A DNA stretch of 64,000 nucleotides, taken from the NCBI GenBank assembly GCA_029226975.1, contig JAQXZB010000006.1, positions 1-64,000 on the forward strand, written 5' to 3'. This document shows, piece after piece, positions 45,067 through 53,715 of the stretch. This stretch comes from Clostridiales bacterium. Its GTDB lineage: Bacteria > Bacillota > Clostridia > UBA1381. Each line of letters begins with the position of its first letter. Position 1 is the first letter of the stretch. A model generated the notes under the pieces. The model was given only the letters and a program-made list of their open reading frames with translations. It ran no database searches and was not told the origin of the DNA. The position numbers and the translations under genes are program-made.

Positions 45067-45169
45067 ATGCGGTTGTTTATTCTTAACAAAATATACAAAA
45101 TTTATTCATGCATTATCAATCTTTTAATGCTATAATTATTCAGAAATTGTATACAAGGAGGTACGGATT

Positions 45170-46144
45170 ATGATTGAAGTCAGCGGACTGACCAAAAAAT
45201 ACGGCAGTCACACCGCAGTAAATAATCTTTCCTTTTCCATTGAGGAGGGACATATTTACGGCTTCCTCGGCCCAAACGGCGCCGGGAAATCCACAACAAT
45301 GAACATCATCACCGGTTGTCTGGCGGCAACCTCCGGGCAGGTCAAAATTGACGGCTTTGACATTTTTGACTCACCCGTAGAAGCAAAAAAGCGCATAGGG
45401 TATCTTCCCGAACAGCCGCCGCTGTACCCGGACATGACACCGGAGGAGTATCTGCTTTTCGTGGCGGAAGCAAAGGGCGTTAAGGACGCAAAGGCACAGG
45501 TTTTTGACGTAATGGAAAAAACTCAGATTACGGACGTTTCCAAACGGCTTATAAAGAACCTGTCAAAGGGCTATAAACAGCGCGTTGGCATCGCGCAGGC
45601 GCTCATAGGCGACCCGTCCGCGATTATCCTGGATGAGCCTACAGTCGGTCTTGACCCTAATCAGATAATCGAAATACGTTCGCTTATAAGCGAGCTGGGC
45701 AAAAAACACACAATTGTGCTTTCAAGCCATATACTTTCCGAGGTGCAGGCGGTATGCGACAGAGTAATGATTATTTCAAAGGGTAACCTTGTCGCAAACG
45801 ATACCCCCGAAAAGCTTGAAGCCCTCTTTGCCGGCAGAAGCACTCTTGGCATCTGCGCAAAATGCTCTGCAAATCAGGCAAAAGAAATTCTTTCGGAAAT
45901 TGACGGAGCAAGCGGCGTAAGCTGCCGCGATACAGGCGGACTTGCCATTGCGTCGGTTGATTTTTCACCGGAGGAGCCGATTGCGGAGAAGGTATTTTTT
46001 GCCTTTGCCGACAAGCGCATACCGATTTTGAGCATGAACACCGAACGCGCAAGCTTAGAGGACATCTTTATTGAGCTGACCGGCTCGGACGATACGGTGC
46101 CGGAAGAGGAAAATAACACGGAAAGCGAGGAAAACACATTATGA
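45170..46144 (+). CDS. ABC-2 transporter ATPase (GldA-like)
   Basis: 324 residues with Walker A GPNGAGKSTTMN (near 36-47), signature LSKGYKQRVGIAQAL, Walker B AIILDEPTVGLD and an acidic Glu-rich C-terminal tail. First gene of a four-gene set whose other members are an ABC-2 permease, a GldG-like auxiliary protein and a DUF4340 protein. This set is widespread outside gliding bacteria and its cargo is unknown. ACAAGGAGG precedes the ATG. Its TGA overlaps the permease ATG (ATGA). Confidence 0.93.
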   Translation: MIEVSGLTKKYGSHTAVNNLSFSIEEGHIYGFLGPNGAGKSTTMNIITGCLAATSGQVKIDGFDIFDSPVEAKKRIGYLPEQPPLYPDMTPEEYLLFVAEAKGVKDAKAQVFDVMEKTQITDVSKRLIKNLSKGYKQRVGIAQALIGDPSAIILDEPTVGLDPNQIIEIRSLISELGKKHTIVLSSHILSEVQAVCDRVMIISKGNLVANDTPEKLEALFAGRSTLGICAKCSANQAKEILSEIDGASGVSCRDTGGLAIASVDFSPEEPIAEKVFFAFADKRIPILSMNTERASLEDIFIELTGSDDTVPEEENNTESEENTL

Positions 46145-47004
46145 AGGCTATTATAAAGCGTGAGCTGCACTCGCTGCTTACGGGTGTGAGCGGATATATA
46201 TTCTGCGGCTTTATTCTGCTGTTTGCCGGAATTTACATGACGGTTATAAACCTCAAATCCGGCTCGGCAAATTTTGAATATGTTCTGGGCAACATGGCGT
46301 TTATTTTCCTTGTTGCCATTCCCATACTTACAATGCGCTCCTTCTCGGAGGAGAGAAGACAAAAGACCGATACGCTTTTATATTCCCTGCCTGTGAGCAT
46401 GACGAAAATCGTTTTGGGCAAGTATATTGCGATATTGATATTCCTTGCCCTTCCCATTGTAATCATCGGCTTGTATCCGCTGATACTGAGCTTCTTCGGC
46501 AAGGTTTATCTTCCCGCAAGCTACGGTGCGCTTTTGGGATTTTGGTTTTTGGGCGGCGCTTTGGGTGCGATAGGTCTGTTCATATCGTCACTGACGGAAA
46601 ATCAAGCGGTTTCGGCGGTTGTATGCCTTATCGTACTGCTTGTTAATTATTTCCTTTCGTCCATTGCATCTTATGTTTCGTCATCGGCGCAGGCGTCATC
46701 TGTGGCGTTTATCGTTTCATTTGTCATTATCGGCGCGCTTTTGTATTTTATGACAAAAAACCCGGTTCTTTCCGGCGGTGTTGTCATAGCCGGAGCGGCG
46801 GCGGCAATAATTATAAACGTTATTTCCCCCGCTTCGATAGAGGGACTGTTCCCGAAAATTTTAGGCAAGCTTTCTCTTTTTGACCGCTTCTTCGTTTTCC
46901 CCAACGGTGAATTCAGTCTGTCAAGCCTGATTTACTTTGCGGTTGTGGCTGCGGTATTTATATTCTTTACTGTGCAGTCAATGGAGAAAAGGAGGTGGAG
47001 CTGA
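46141..47004 (+). CDS. ABC-2 permease of the Gld-type system
   Basis: 287 residues with six hydrophobic helices. The N-terminal helix is preceded by IIKRELHSLLTGVSGYIF, typical of ABC-2 permeases with GldF-like topology, and an RSFSEERRQKTDTLLYSLPVS loop follows helix 2. It should form the membrane part with the ATPase it overlaps. Its TGA overlaps the GldG-like ATG as TGATG. Confidence 0.92.
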   Translation: MKAIIKRELHSLLTGVSGYIFCGFILLFAGIYMTVINLKSGSANFEYVLGNMAFIFLVAIPILTMRSFSEERRQKTDTLLYSLPVSMTKIVLGKYIAILIFLALPIVIIGLYPLILSFFGKVYLPASYGALLGFWFLGGALGAIGLFISSLTENQAVSAVVCLIVLLVNYFLSSIASYVSSSAQASSVAFIVSFVIIGALLYFMTKNPVLSGGVVIAGAAAAIIINVISPASIEGLFPKILGKLSLFDRFFVFPNGEFSLSSLIYFAVVAAVFIFFTVQSMEKRRWS

Positions 47005-48431
47005 TGAAGCTTAAGGATAAATTCAATAAGTGGTTTGGCACAAAGGACTTTAAGCTTGGCGGCTACAGTGCCGCGGCGGCAGTTATCGTTGCGGCCATAG
47101 GCGTGGCGGTTGTTATGATGACAGACGCTCTGCCCTCAAGCTATACTTCCTTTGATATGTCGGGAAAAAATCTTTACAGTATTTCCAATGAAACGAAAAA
47201 CATCGTAAAGGGACTGGACAAGGAGGTAAATATTTATCTGATTGCCCGCGAGTCGGACAAGGATACCATAACCGACCGTATGCTGCAAAAATATGCGTCA
47301 TTGAGCGGAAATATCAAGTATTCCGTTCAGGACCCGGCTAAAAATCCGAATTTCACCAAGCAGTATACCGATGAAAAGGTTTCGCAAAACAGTGTAATCG
47401 TAGTCTGCGGCGATAAGAGCCGGTATATAAGCAGCAGCGATATTTACAACACCCAATACAACAGCGACTATTCCCAGACAACGGAGTTTGACGGTGAAAA
47501 CTGCGTAACAAGCGCAATAACCTATGTTACAAGCGATGATACGCCAAAGCTTTATACCCTCTCCGGTCACGGCGAGGCGGCTTTGGATTCAAGCTTTAAG
47601 AGCCTTACCGAGGACAAGAACATAGAAAGCGCGGACTTAACCCTCATAGACAAAGACGCCGTTCCCGAGGACGCGGACTTTGTTCTCATAAACGAGCCCC
47701 AATCCGATCTGTCCGAACAGGAGGTTTCGCTGCTTAAGCAATACGGCGAAAAGGGCGGAAATATAATTGTTGTTTCGGGATATATTCAAAAAACGCTCCC
47801 CAACCTCAACACCCTGCTTAACGCATACGGCTGTGAGCTTGAAGCGGATATGATAATCGAGGGCGACCGCACAAAGTGCATCCAGGGCTACAACTATTAT
47901 CTTGTTCCCTCCATAAGTTCCCACGACATAACCTCGCCCCTTATAGACGAAAACTATTTCGTGCTTGCGCCTTTGTCGGTAAACATCAAGCATACAGACG
48001 GCTCGGACGCGAGTGTTACGGATATTCTAAAAACCTCCGACAAGGCGTATGTAAAGGCTGATGCCGCAAATGCCCAGTCCCTTGAAAAGGCTGACGGCGA
48101 CAAGAGCGGACAGTACACCGTAGGCGTTGTGTCAACAAAGGGAAGCTCTGACAAGGAATCAAAGCTGCTTCTTGTAAGCGCGTCACAGTTCTTGACAGGG
48201 CAGTCAAACATGATAGTTTCCGGCGGAAACGGCGATTTGTTCTTAAACGCCCTAAGCTGGATGAGCGGAAGAGAGGAAGGCATAGCTATTCATGCCAAAT
48301 CATTAAGCTCCGAGAAGCTTACTATTCCCGACACCGCATCGGGTACTTTAGGCTTTGTGGTTATCTTCCTTATTCCGGCAGCGGTTATCGCATTGGGCGC
48401 ATATGTGCTTGTAAAGAGAAAAAGAAGATAA
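47004..48431 (+). CDS. GldG-like ABC auxiliary protein
   Basis: 475 residues. An N-terminal helix (about 20-40) and a C-terminal helix (about 447-468) bracket an extracytoplasmic ABC_transp_aux-type domain, with motifs such as SGKNLYSISNETKNIVKGLDKEV and LYTLSGHGEAAL. These proteins accompany GldA/GldF-type transporters. The frame opens at a GTG 9 bases earlier, but the ATG at 47004 has AGGAGG at 8-nt spacing. It is 15 bp upstream of the DUF4340 gene. Confidence 0.9.
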   Translation: MKLKDKFNKWFGTKDFKLGGYSAAAAVIVAAIGVAVVMMTDALPSSYTSFDMSGKNLYSISNETKNIVKGLDKEVNIYLIARESDKDTITDRMLQKYASLSGNIKYSVQDPAKNPNFTKQYTDEKVSQNSVIVVCGDKSRYISSSDIYNTQYNSDYSQTTEFDGENCVTSAITYVTSDDTPKLYTLSGHGEAALDSSFKSLTEDKNIESADLTLIDKDAVPEDADFVLINEPQSDLSEQEVSLLKQYGEKGGNIIVVSGYIQKTLPNLNTLLNAYGCELEADMIIEGDRTKCIQGYNYYLVPSISSHDITSPLIDENYFVLAPLSVNIKHTDGSDASVTDILKTSDKAYVKADAANAQSLEKADGDKSGQYTVGVVSTKGSSDKESKLLLVSASQFLTGQSNMIVSGGNGDLFLNALSWMSGREEGIAIHAKSLSSEKLTIPDTASGTLGFVVIFLIPAAVIALGAYVLVKRKRR

Positions 48432-48446
48432 AAGGAGGGATTTAAT

Positions 48447-49061
48447 ATGTCAAGAGGTAAAAAGCTGGGTATTCTGCTTGTGGTGATGGTTGTTGCATTC
48501 GCCGCCTTCTTCGGGGCAAGGAAGCTTGCCGAAAGAGCCGAGGACGCGGACAAAACAAGCGTTATGAATATCGCGGCAAAGGATATAACAGGACTTAAAT
48601 GGACCTACGAGGGCGAAACAATCACTCTCGTTAAGGCGGACGGAAAATGGAGCTGTGAAGGTGACAGTGAATTTGTCGTAAATGACAGCAAAGCACAGGA
48701 GCTTGCCGAAACGGTGGCAAATCTAAAGGCGGCGCAGGTAATCTCCAAGGAGGAACAAAGCGGCAGCTACGGACTGGACGAGCCGACCTCGGAAATAGTT
48801 GTTTCCACCGCCACCGCCGACACAACCTATTCGCTGGGTGACTTAAACGATACCACCAACGAATATTATCTTAAGGTAACGGGCAGTGAAAACGTTTTCA
48901 TGGTACCCCAAAGCTTCGGCTCTGCCTTCGAGCTGAGCCGCGACGCGGTTGAGGCAACGCCCACACCCGCTCCCACAGACACCCCGGCACCGACAGAATC
49001 GGCAGAGTCCCAAGCCTCCGCCGAGCCGGAAGCAACCCCGACACCGGAGCAAAGCGAATAA
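48447..49061 (+). CDS. DUF4340 exported protein
   Basis: 204 residues. An N-terminal signal anchor (about 6-22) is followed by a DUF4340 domain (about 30-165, with TGLKWTYEGETITLVKADGKW and TYSLGDLNDTTNEYYLKV). A Pro/Thr/Glu/Ala-rich tail (about 168-204) looks wall-spanning. DUF4340 proteins regularly follow GldG-like genes, so it probably belongs to the ABC complex. Last gene of the operon; a strong bidirectional terminator follows. Confidence 0.88.
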   Translation: MSRGKKLGILLVVMVVAFAAFFGARKLAERAEDADKTSVMNIAAKDITGLKWTYEGETITLVKADGKWSCEGDSEFVVNDSKAQELAETVANLKAAQVISKEEQSGSYGLDEPTSEIVVSTATADTTYSLGDLNDTTNEYYLKVTGSENVFMVPQSFGSAFELSRDAVEATPTPAPTDTPAPTESAESQASAEPEATPTPEQSE

Positions 49062-49083
49062 ATAAAATATAGATTTTTGTCAA

Positions 49084-49125
49084 AAAAATCCCGCTGTTAT
49101 AATTCCCAATAACAGCGGGATTTTT
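49084..49125. terminator. Bidirectional terminator between the DUF4340 and esterase genes
   Basis: Perfect 17-bp stem (49084-49100 with 49109-49125) with A/T runs on both sides, between convergent genes. Confidence 0.95.
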
Positions 49126-49134
49126 ACGGCAATG

Positions 49135-49896
49135 TCACAGCATCCAGTCAAGCACATACTGTATATACTCGTCCCAAAATGCCCACGAATGTGCGCCCGG
49201 AGACTCCCGGTATGTATAGTCATAGTCCAGTTCCTCAAACTTTGCCTTTAATTTGAGGTTATCCTCATAAAGAAAATCCTCCGTTCCCACACCCATGAAT
49301 ATTCTGGGCTTTAAGGGATTGGTGTTTTGCTTTTCGGCAAGGTAGAACAGATTTTCCTCCTTGGGTACTTCAAGCTCCTCTCCCACAATAGGAATTGCGG
49401 TATCACGAAACAAGGTCTTTAACTCGTTTTCAATATCCGCAACGGAGGACAGCCCCGCCGCGGCGCAAAAACGCTCACATTCCTTTAATCCGATTTTCAG
49501 CGCCCCGTAACCGCCCATTGACAGCCCAGCAATAAAGTTATCCTCCCGCTTGTCCGATACGTTGAAAAACTCCGTAATGATTTTGGGAAGCTCCTTTGCG
49601 ATATATGTATAGTATTTACTTCCGTATTTCATGTCAGTATAGAAGCTTTTCGCGCCGAAGGGCATAACCACGCATATGCCGCGCTCCTGGGCATATCGTT
49701 CTATGGAAGTACGTCTTAACCATATTGTATGGTCATCACTTAATCCGTGCAAAAGATACAGACATTTGTATTTTTTATCGTCCGCACCGCCCTTTATGCC
49801 TATTTCGCCGTCCGCGCTTTTTTGGGGCATTACAACGTAAACCTCCGTCTGCATACCCAATGCTTCACTGAAAATATGTAATTGAACAAAAGCCAT
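49135..49896 (-). CDS. Esterase D/FrmB-like alpha/beta hydrolase
   Basis: 253-residue serine esterase of the EstA/tributyrin-esterase type. It has YLLHGLSDDHTIWL (oxyanion region), nucleophile elbow GLSMGG near 140-145, acid in VGTEDFLYEDN and His in SPGAHSWAFWD. No signal peptide, so intracellular. Related enzymes remove acetyl or other short acyl groups from sugars or act on small esters; the substrate is not deducible. GGAGG precedes the ATG. The promoter overlaps the terminator of the upstream SLH gene. Confidence 0.88.
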   Translation of the reverse strand: MAFVQLHIFSEALGMQTEVYVVMPQKSADGEIGIKGGADDKKYKCLYLLHGLSDDHTIWLRRTSIERYAQERGICVVMPFGAKSFYTDMKYGSKYYTYIAKELPKIITEFFNVSDKREDNFIAGLSMGGYGALKIGLKECERFCAAAGLSSVADIENELKTLFRDTAIPIVGEELEVPKEENLFYLAEKQNTNPLKPRIFMGVGTEDFLYEDNLKLKAKFEELDYDYTYRESPGAHSWAFWDEYIQYVLDWML

Positions 49897-49927
49897 TTTT
49901 TCTCCTCCGATTCATTTCTTTTACTAC

Positions 49928-49956
49928 AATATACCACAAAAGCGTCCCTATGTCAA
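49928..49956 (-). promoter_or_regulatory. Promoter of the esterase gene
   Basis: Minus-strand TTGACA (49951-49956), a 17-bp spacer and TATATT (49928-49933). The -35 sits in the loop of the upstream gene's terminator hairpin. Confidence 0.8.
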
Positions 49957-49965
49957 GGACGCTTT
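49939..49965 (-). terminator. Terminator of the large SLH gene
   Basis: AAAGCGTCC/GGACGCTTT stem (49939-49947, 49957-49965), just downstream of the SLH gene stop. Only TTTT follows on the minus strand, so it may be partial. Confidence 0.65.
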
Positions 49966-49984
49966 CGCGAAAGAATTTTCGGTT

Positions 49985-51661
49985 TTATTCGTTCTTCTTT
50001 ATAATTCTGAATGTATTGCCGGTAAAAATTATCATCTCACCGTCATCGGTAAACATTAACTGTCCCTTAATTCCGGGAACACCGTCCCGTACAGCTATGT
50101 CGGCTGCCTCTATTCCAACCTTTTCCGCACCGGAAAGATTGTATTTCTCTATGTCACCGTTAATCGTCAATTTGTAAATAAAGTCATTATATAATGCACA
50201 AGAGTGGGCTGTACGCCAACCATCTATTATTCTATTATCATTTCCTACCAGATCATTGACATAAAAATAAGCTGCATAATTATAATCGTCAGTACAACGC
50301 GTTTCATAATACAATACATCATTCAGATAATATACATTTCCTGCTTTGCTTAATGATATACTGCTTATTTCTTTTCCCGACTCTGCGTCATATATATATT
50401 TCTCACTCACAAGTCTGTCATTTGGAAGAGACGCACAAAAACGTGATACATGCTCTGCACCTTGCATAATTCGTTCAAGCTTCCCGTCTGTAATCGTATA
50501 AAAGAAATACTTTCGGGGCTGCTTCAGATAAACCGTCAAAATCATTCTGCTTCTTTCGCAATCGTAAAATGCCTGTTCCAGCTCACAGCCGTTCATATAA
50601 ATATTATCACTGTCGCTTTCCGGGTCATCTTCATCGGACATACGCTTAATTTCGTCATTAACATTTATAAGCGTTTCCTCCTCGCCGGTGTCAATATTAA
50701 GCTTTTTGATATTGGTTTGCTTATCCGCATAGTAAATATCTCTGCCGCTTAAAGTATAATACGGCCGTTCAAATAATGCATTCTTACTGTCACTTCCCAT
50801 CATATCCACCGTTGCAATGGAATCGATATAATAGGGCTTTGGTGTGGGAGTCGGTTCGGGAGTAGGTTCTTCGGTAGGCTCCGGTGTCGGCTCTGCAGTA
50901 GGCTTTGCTGTCGGCTCTGCAGTAGGCTTTGCTGTCGGCTTAGCTGTCGGTTTAGCTGTCGGCTTTGCAGTCGGTTTTGCGGTTGCGGCGACCGTAGTCC
51001 GGGGCTGCTGTGCAGTCACCGGGGTGTCGGCAACCTTATTATCATTTCCGTAACGGAACGCTCTGCACAAAAGTGCGGCCGCTTCCGCTCTTGTCAGCGT
51101 AGCCTGTCCGCGGAAGGTATTGTCCTCAAAGCCGTCTATCAAGCCCTTCTCAACAGCTACGGCAACGTATTTTTTCAGGTCGTTGGATATTGAATTGGCA
51201 TCCGTAAACTGATTTAAATATGAATAATCCACATTGCTTATGTCATAACCTTTAAGCTTTACCATGCTGACCGTTACGTCCTCCCTTGCCGCCGCCTGGT
51301 TGGGCTTAAAGGAGCCGTCTGAATAAGATGCAAGATAATTTGCCGCTGCGTTTACATAGGTATTCGCCCAATGTCCGCGCATATCCTTAAAGTATATGAT
51401 ATCATCATCAGGCACTAACCCCGCGGCAAGCACCATAATCTTTGCCCATTCGGCGCGCGTTACTATACTGCCAGGCTTAAAAGAGCCGTCATCATAACCC
51501 TCGATAACACCCTTATCCACAAGCTCCGCAATCTCGCCGAAAGCCCAGTGATCCTTCGGCACGTCCCAAAAGCTTTGCGAATAGCTATTAGTTTCAGCCG
51601 CAAAAGCCGCCGTACCCATGAGCATTGCAATTGTTAATAGAATTGACGTTAGTTTTTTCAT
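49985..51661 (-). CDS. Exported SLH-domain protein with PT-rich linker and beta-propeller-like domain
   Basis: 558 residues. A signal peptide (about 1-22, AFA|ET) is followed by three SLH domains (about 30-205) and a tandem KPTA/EPTP linker (about 225-277). The C-terminal ~280-residue domain is rich in YY/ID motifs (ALFERPYYTLSGRDIYYADK), like DUF5050-type propellers that often sense or bind surface ligands. No catalytic motif is visible. Its signal peptide and ribosome-site region are nearly identical to the SLH protein at 52618-53250. Probably anchored to secondary wall polymer; function unknown. Confidence 0.88.
   Translation of the reverse strand: MKKLTSILLTIAMLMGTAAFAAETNSYSQSFWDVPKDHWAFGEIAELVDKGVIEGYDDGSFKPGSIVTRAEWAKIMVLAAGLVPDDDIIYFKDMRGHWANTYVNAAANYLASYSDGSFKPNQAAAREDVTVSMVKLKGYDISNVDYSYLNQFTDANSISNDLKKYVAVAVEKGLIDGFEDNTFRGQATLTRAEAAALLCRAFRYGNDNKVADTPVTAQQPRTTVAATAKPTAKPTAKPTAKPTAKPTAEPTAKPTAEPTPEPTEEPTPEPTPTPKPYYIDSIATVDMMGSDSKNALFERPYYTLSGRDIYYADKQTNIKKLNIDTGEEETLINVNDEIKRMSDEDDPESDSDNIYMNGCELEQAFYDCERSRMILTVYLKQPRKYFFYTITDGKLERIMQGAEHVSRFCASLPNDRLVSEKYIYDAESGKEISSISLSKAGNVYYLNDVLYYETRCTDDYNYAAYFYVNDLVGNDNRIIDGWRTAHSCALYNDFIYKLTINGDIEKYNLSGAEKVGIEAADIAVRDGVPGIKGQLMFTDDGEMIIFTGNTFRIIKKNE
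50836..50985 (-). repeat. Tandem 12-nt repeats encoding the KPTA/EPTP linker
   Basis: About a dozen degenerate 12-nt units inside the SLH gene encode alternating KPTA, EPTA and EPTP tetrapeptides. Such repeats can expand or contract by slippage. Not CRISPR: there are no spacers and the frame is coding. Confidence 0.85.
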
Positions 51662-51714
51662 TTTCGTTCTTCCTTTCCGAATTTATTTTACTTAAATATC
51701 AATTACAAGCTGCT

Positions 51715-52512
51715 TTAATCAGCCTGTATATATACTGTGTTTGTATTTCCGTCCCATGTCACCTCAGCACCGAAGGCTTCCGAAACCGCACGAACCGGAA
51801 CCATTGTATTGCCGCGATACAGTACCGGTGCCACATCCAATTCCACGGTTTTCGTATTTTCCGGAATGTTTATATCCAAAACCCTCATATACGGATAGGT
51901 TATTCTAATATAAATTTCTTTATTATTATCCGAAGCGGTAACAGAAAGCCTTTCGCCATCCCATGTAACGGTTTTTCCCAAAGTTTCAAACATTGCCCGC
52001 ATAGGAATCATAAGCCTGTCATTTATCATTATCGGATTTTGCTCAAATTCCATTTTTGTTCCGTTAAATATTACCGAAGCATTACTCTCGCTTATCGTCC
52101 TGTATCGGAAATAAGGATTAGTCAGGAAGTCGCCGAATACAGATGTAACCGTCTGCGACTGTATTTGCTGTGATGTCCAGTCATACCATATACCGTTATC
52201 ACATAATGTAAGTGTAATTTCGCCTTTCATACGCACTGTGCCTATTGATTCGGTATCCCAGTCTTCATCATATGCCGCATAAACCTTATTACCGCTTACT
52301 GACGCATTATTTATTTCTATATCAAACTGACCTTTTCTGAAAACAAAAGAAGCTGTATTCGAGTTAACGCTTGTAATATCAACAACAGCACCGTCATTGC
52401 TGCTCCAAAGGCATTTGTAGCATGAATAATCAATCTCTTCCGCCGATGCAAAAACCGATGTCAAGCCCAGCATCAGCGTGATTACCAGCAAAATTGATGT
52501 GAGTTTTTTCAT
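51715..52512 (-). CDS. Exported protein with copper-amine-oxidase-like C-terminal domain
   Basis: 265 residues. The signal peptide (about 1-23, FASA|EE) opens with MKKLTSILL, as in both flanking SLH proteins. The N-terminal part is unrecognised. Residues about 155-265 contain two stalk-type modules (MINDRLMIPMRAMFETLGKTVTWDG and NTMVPVRAVSEAFGAEVTWDG), the copper amine oxidase N-terminal-like domain of clostridial exported proteins. No metal or catalytic motif is apparent. It lies between two SLH paralogues on the same strand. Confidence 0.87.
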   Translation of the reverse strand: MKKLTSILLVITLMLGLTSVFASAEEIDYSCYKCLWSSNDGAVVDITSVNSNTASFVFRKGQFDIEINNASVSGNKVYAAYDEDWDTESIGTVRMKGEITLTLCDNGIWYDWTSQQIQSQTVTSVFGDFLTNPYFRYRTISESNASVIFNGTKMEFEQNPIMINDRLMIPMRAMFETLGKTVTWDGERLSVTASDNNKEIYIRITYPYMRVLDINIPENTKTVELDVAPVLYRGNTMVPVRAVSEAFGAEVTWDGNTNTVYIQAD

Positions 52513-52617
52513 TTTCGTTCTTCCTTTCCCGATTTTATCCGCCGCAAGGTCAAGCCCCTGCGGTTTTTATAATATATACTTATCCGCTGCCCTTATATCC
52601 TAATTAAAATAATTATC

Positions 52618-53250
52618 CTATTGACCGAGCTTTAACGCTCTGCACAACAGCGCCGCCGCTTCTGCCCTCGTTACCGGATTACGGGGCTTAAACGAGCCGT
52701 CGTCATAGCCGTTTACAATACCCTCCTTTACCGCTCCGGCAATATACGCGGGTTGTCCTATATCTTTGCTGTCGCTAAATTGTTGGATAATCGACACATC
52801 CGAGGAAGCATATCCTTTGAATTTAGCAAGACTTACCGCAACCTCCTCTCTCGTTGCCGCGTCATCGGGACGATACATTGTAGCCTCATTTTTCATCTCC
52901 GGTGCCAAATAGTCTTTTACCGATACCATATAAAGCGCCGCCCAATGCCGCTTGCTCATATCGCCGCTGTTTTCCAAAGCAAGATGTATATACTTGGCTT
53001 CGGGTACATTCCCTGCCGTAAACAGCATTTTTGCCCATTCTGCTCTTGATACAGCACCGTACGGGTCAAAGGAGCCGTTATCATAGCCCTCGATAATACC
53101 CCTGTTCACAAGCTCCGCAATCTCGCCGAAAGCCCAGTGCTCCTTCGGCACGTCCCAAAAGCTTTGCGAATAGCTCTCCGTTTCAGCCGCAAAAGCCACC
53201 GTACTCATAAGCATTGCGATTGTTAATAGAATTGATGTTAGTTTTTTCAT
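52618..53250 (-). CDS. Short exported SLH-domain protein
   Basis: 210 residues consisting only of a signal peptide (about 1-22) and three SLH domains. It is a paralogue of the N-terminal part of the 558-residue protein; SQSFWDVPKxHWAFGEIAELV is shared apart from one residue. Without another domain it may be a pure wall-binding module or a truncated derivative of the larger gene. First gene after the divergent promoter shared with the XRE regulator. The 105 bp separating it from the next gene hold only a weak GC-rich hairpin. Confidence 0.9.
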   Translation of the reverse strand: MKKLTSILLTIAMLMSTVAFAAETESYSQSFWDVPKEHWAFGEIAELVNRGIIEGYDNGSFDPYGAVSRAEWAKMLFTAGNVPEAKYIHLALENSGDMSKRHWAALYMVSVKDYLAPEMKNEATMYRPDDAATREEVAVSLAKFKGYASSDVSIIQQFSDSKDIGQPAYIAGAVKEGIVNGYDDGSFKPRNPVTRAEAAALLCRALKLGQ

Positions 53251-53304
53251 TTTTGTTCTTCCTTTCCGAATATAATTTATGCATTGTTCATACTTGTATA
53301 TATT

Positions 53305-53333
53305 ATAATATCACATTTATTTCCGTTTGTCAA
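53305..53333 (-). promoter_or_regulatory. Promoter of the SLH/exported-protein cluster
   Basis: Minus-strand TTGACA (53328-53333), a 17-bp spacer and TATTAT (53305-53310). The -35 hexamer lies in the left arm of the palindrome at 53329-53365. Confidence 0.8.
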
Positions 53334-53365
53334 TATACCTAACATTAAAAGTTATGTATATTGAC
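53329..53365. promoter_or_regulatory. Palindromic operator candidate between the XRE gene and SLH cluster
   Basis: 37-bp palindrome: perfect 10-bp arms GTCAATATAC/GTATATTGAC plus inner TAAC/GTTA. The left arm covers the SLH-cluster -35. The right arm contains TTGACA on the + strand just upstream of the XRE gene, although its spacing to TATAAT (11 nt) is not canonical. Likely binding site of the adjacent XRE regulator (inference). Confidence 0.65.
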
Positions 53366-53407
53366 ATACTTATAATATATAATTAAAGCAAAAAGAGGTA
53401 TTGCAAT

Positions 53408-53686
53408 ATGATACATGAACGAATTAAAATGCTGCGGGAACAGTACAATTACAGTCAGGCAGACTTAGCGAAGAAGCTTGGTATTGCCAGAACCAGTGTG
53501 CTGGCATGGGAGAATGAAACCTCCGTACCGTCAATGAAGCATATTATTGAAATGTCGAAGCTGTTTCGCGTAACCACCGATTATCTTCTTGAAGTGGATA
53601 CAAAACGCACCATATGCCTTGACGGTCTTTCCGATGAGGAGATAAATTTAATATGCGCTATGCTCAATTATTTCGACAAGCACTAA
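53408..53686 (+). CDS. XRE-family transcriptional regulator
   Basis: 92 residues. A Cro/CI-type helix-turn-helix covers about 5-60 (YSQADLAKKLGIARTSVLAWENE), followed by a short C-terminal helix (LSDEEINLICAMLNYF). Divergent from the SLH cluster with a shared palindrome, so it probably controls those genes and itself. GAGG lies 8 nt before the ATG. The stop is immediately followed by the A run of the argJ terminator. Confidence 0.93.
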   Translation: MIHERIKMLREQYNYSQADLAKKLGIARTSVLAWENETSVPSMKHIIEMSKLFRVTTDYLLEVDTKRTICLDGLSDEEINLICAMLNYFDKH

Positions 53687-53690
53687 AAAA

Positions 53691-53709
53691 GGAGAGCCAT
53701 CGGCTCTCC
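53691..53709 (-). terminator. Terminator of argJ
   Basis: GGAGAGCC/GGCTCTCC stem with a 3-nt loop (53691-53698, 53702-53709) and six Ts on the minus strand, directly after the argJ stop. Confidence 0.9.
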
Positions 53710-53715
53710 GCAAAT

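Noticed and set aside
50836-50985. CRISPR-like short repeats
   Set aside because: The units are contiguous 12-mers without spacers and encode an in-frame KPTA/EPTP linker.
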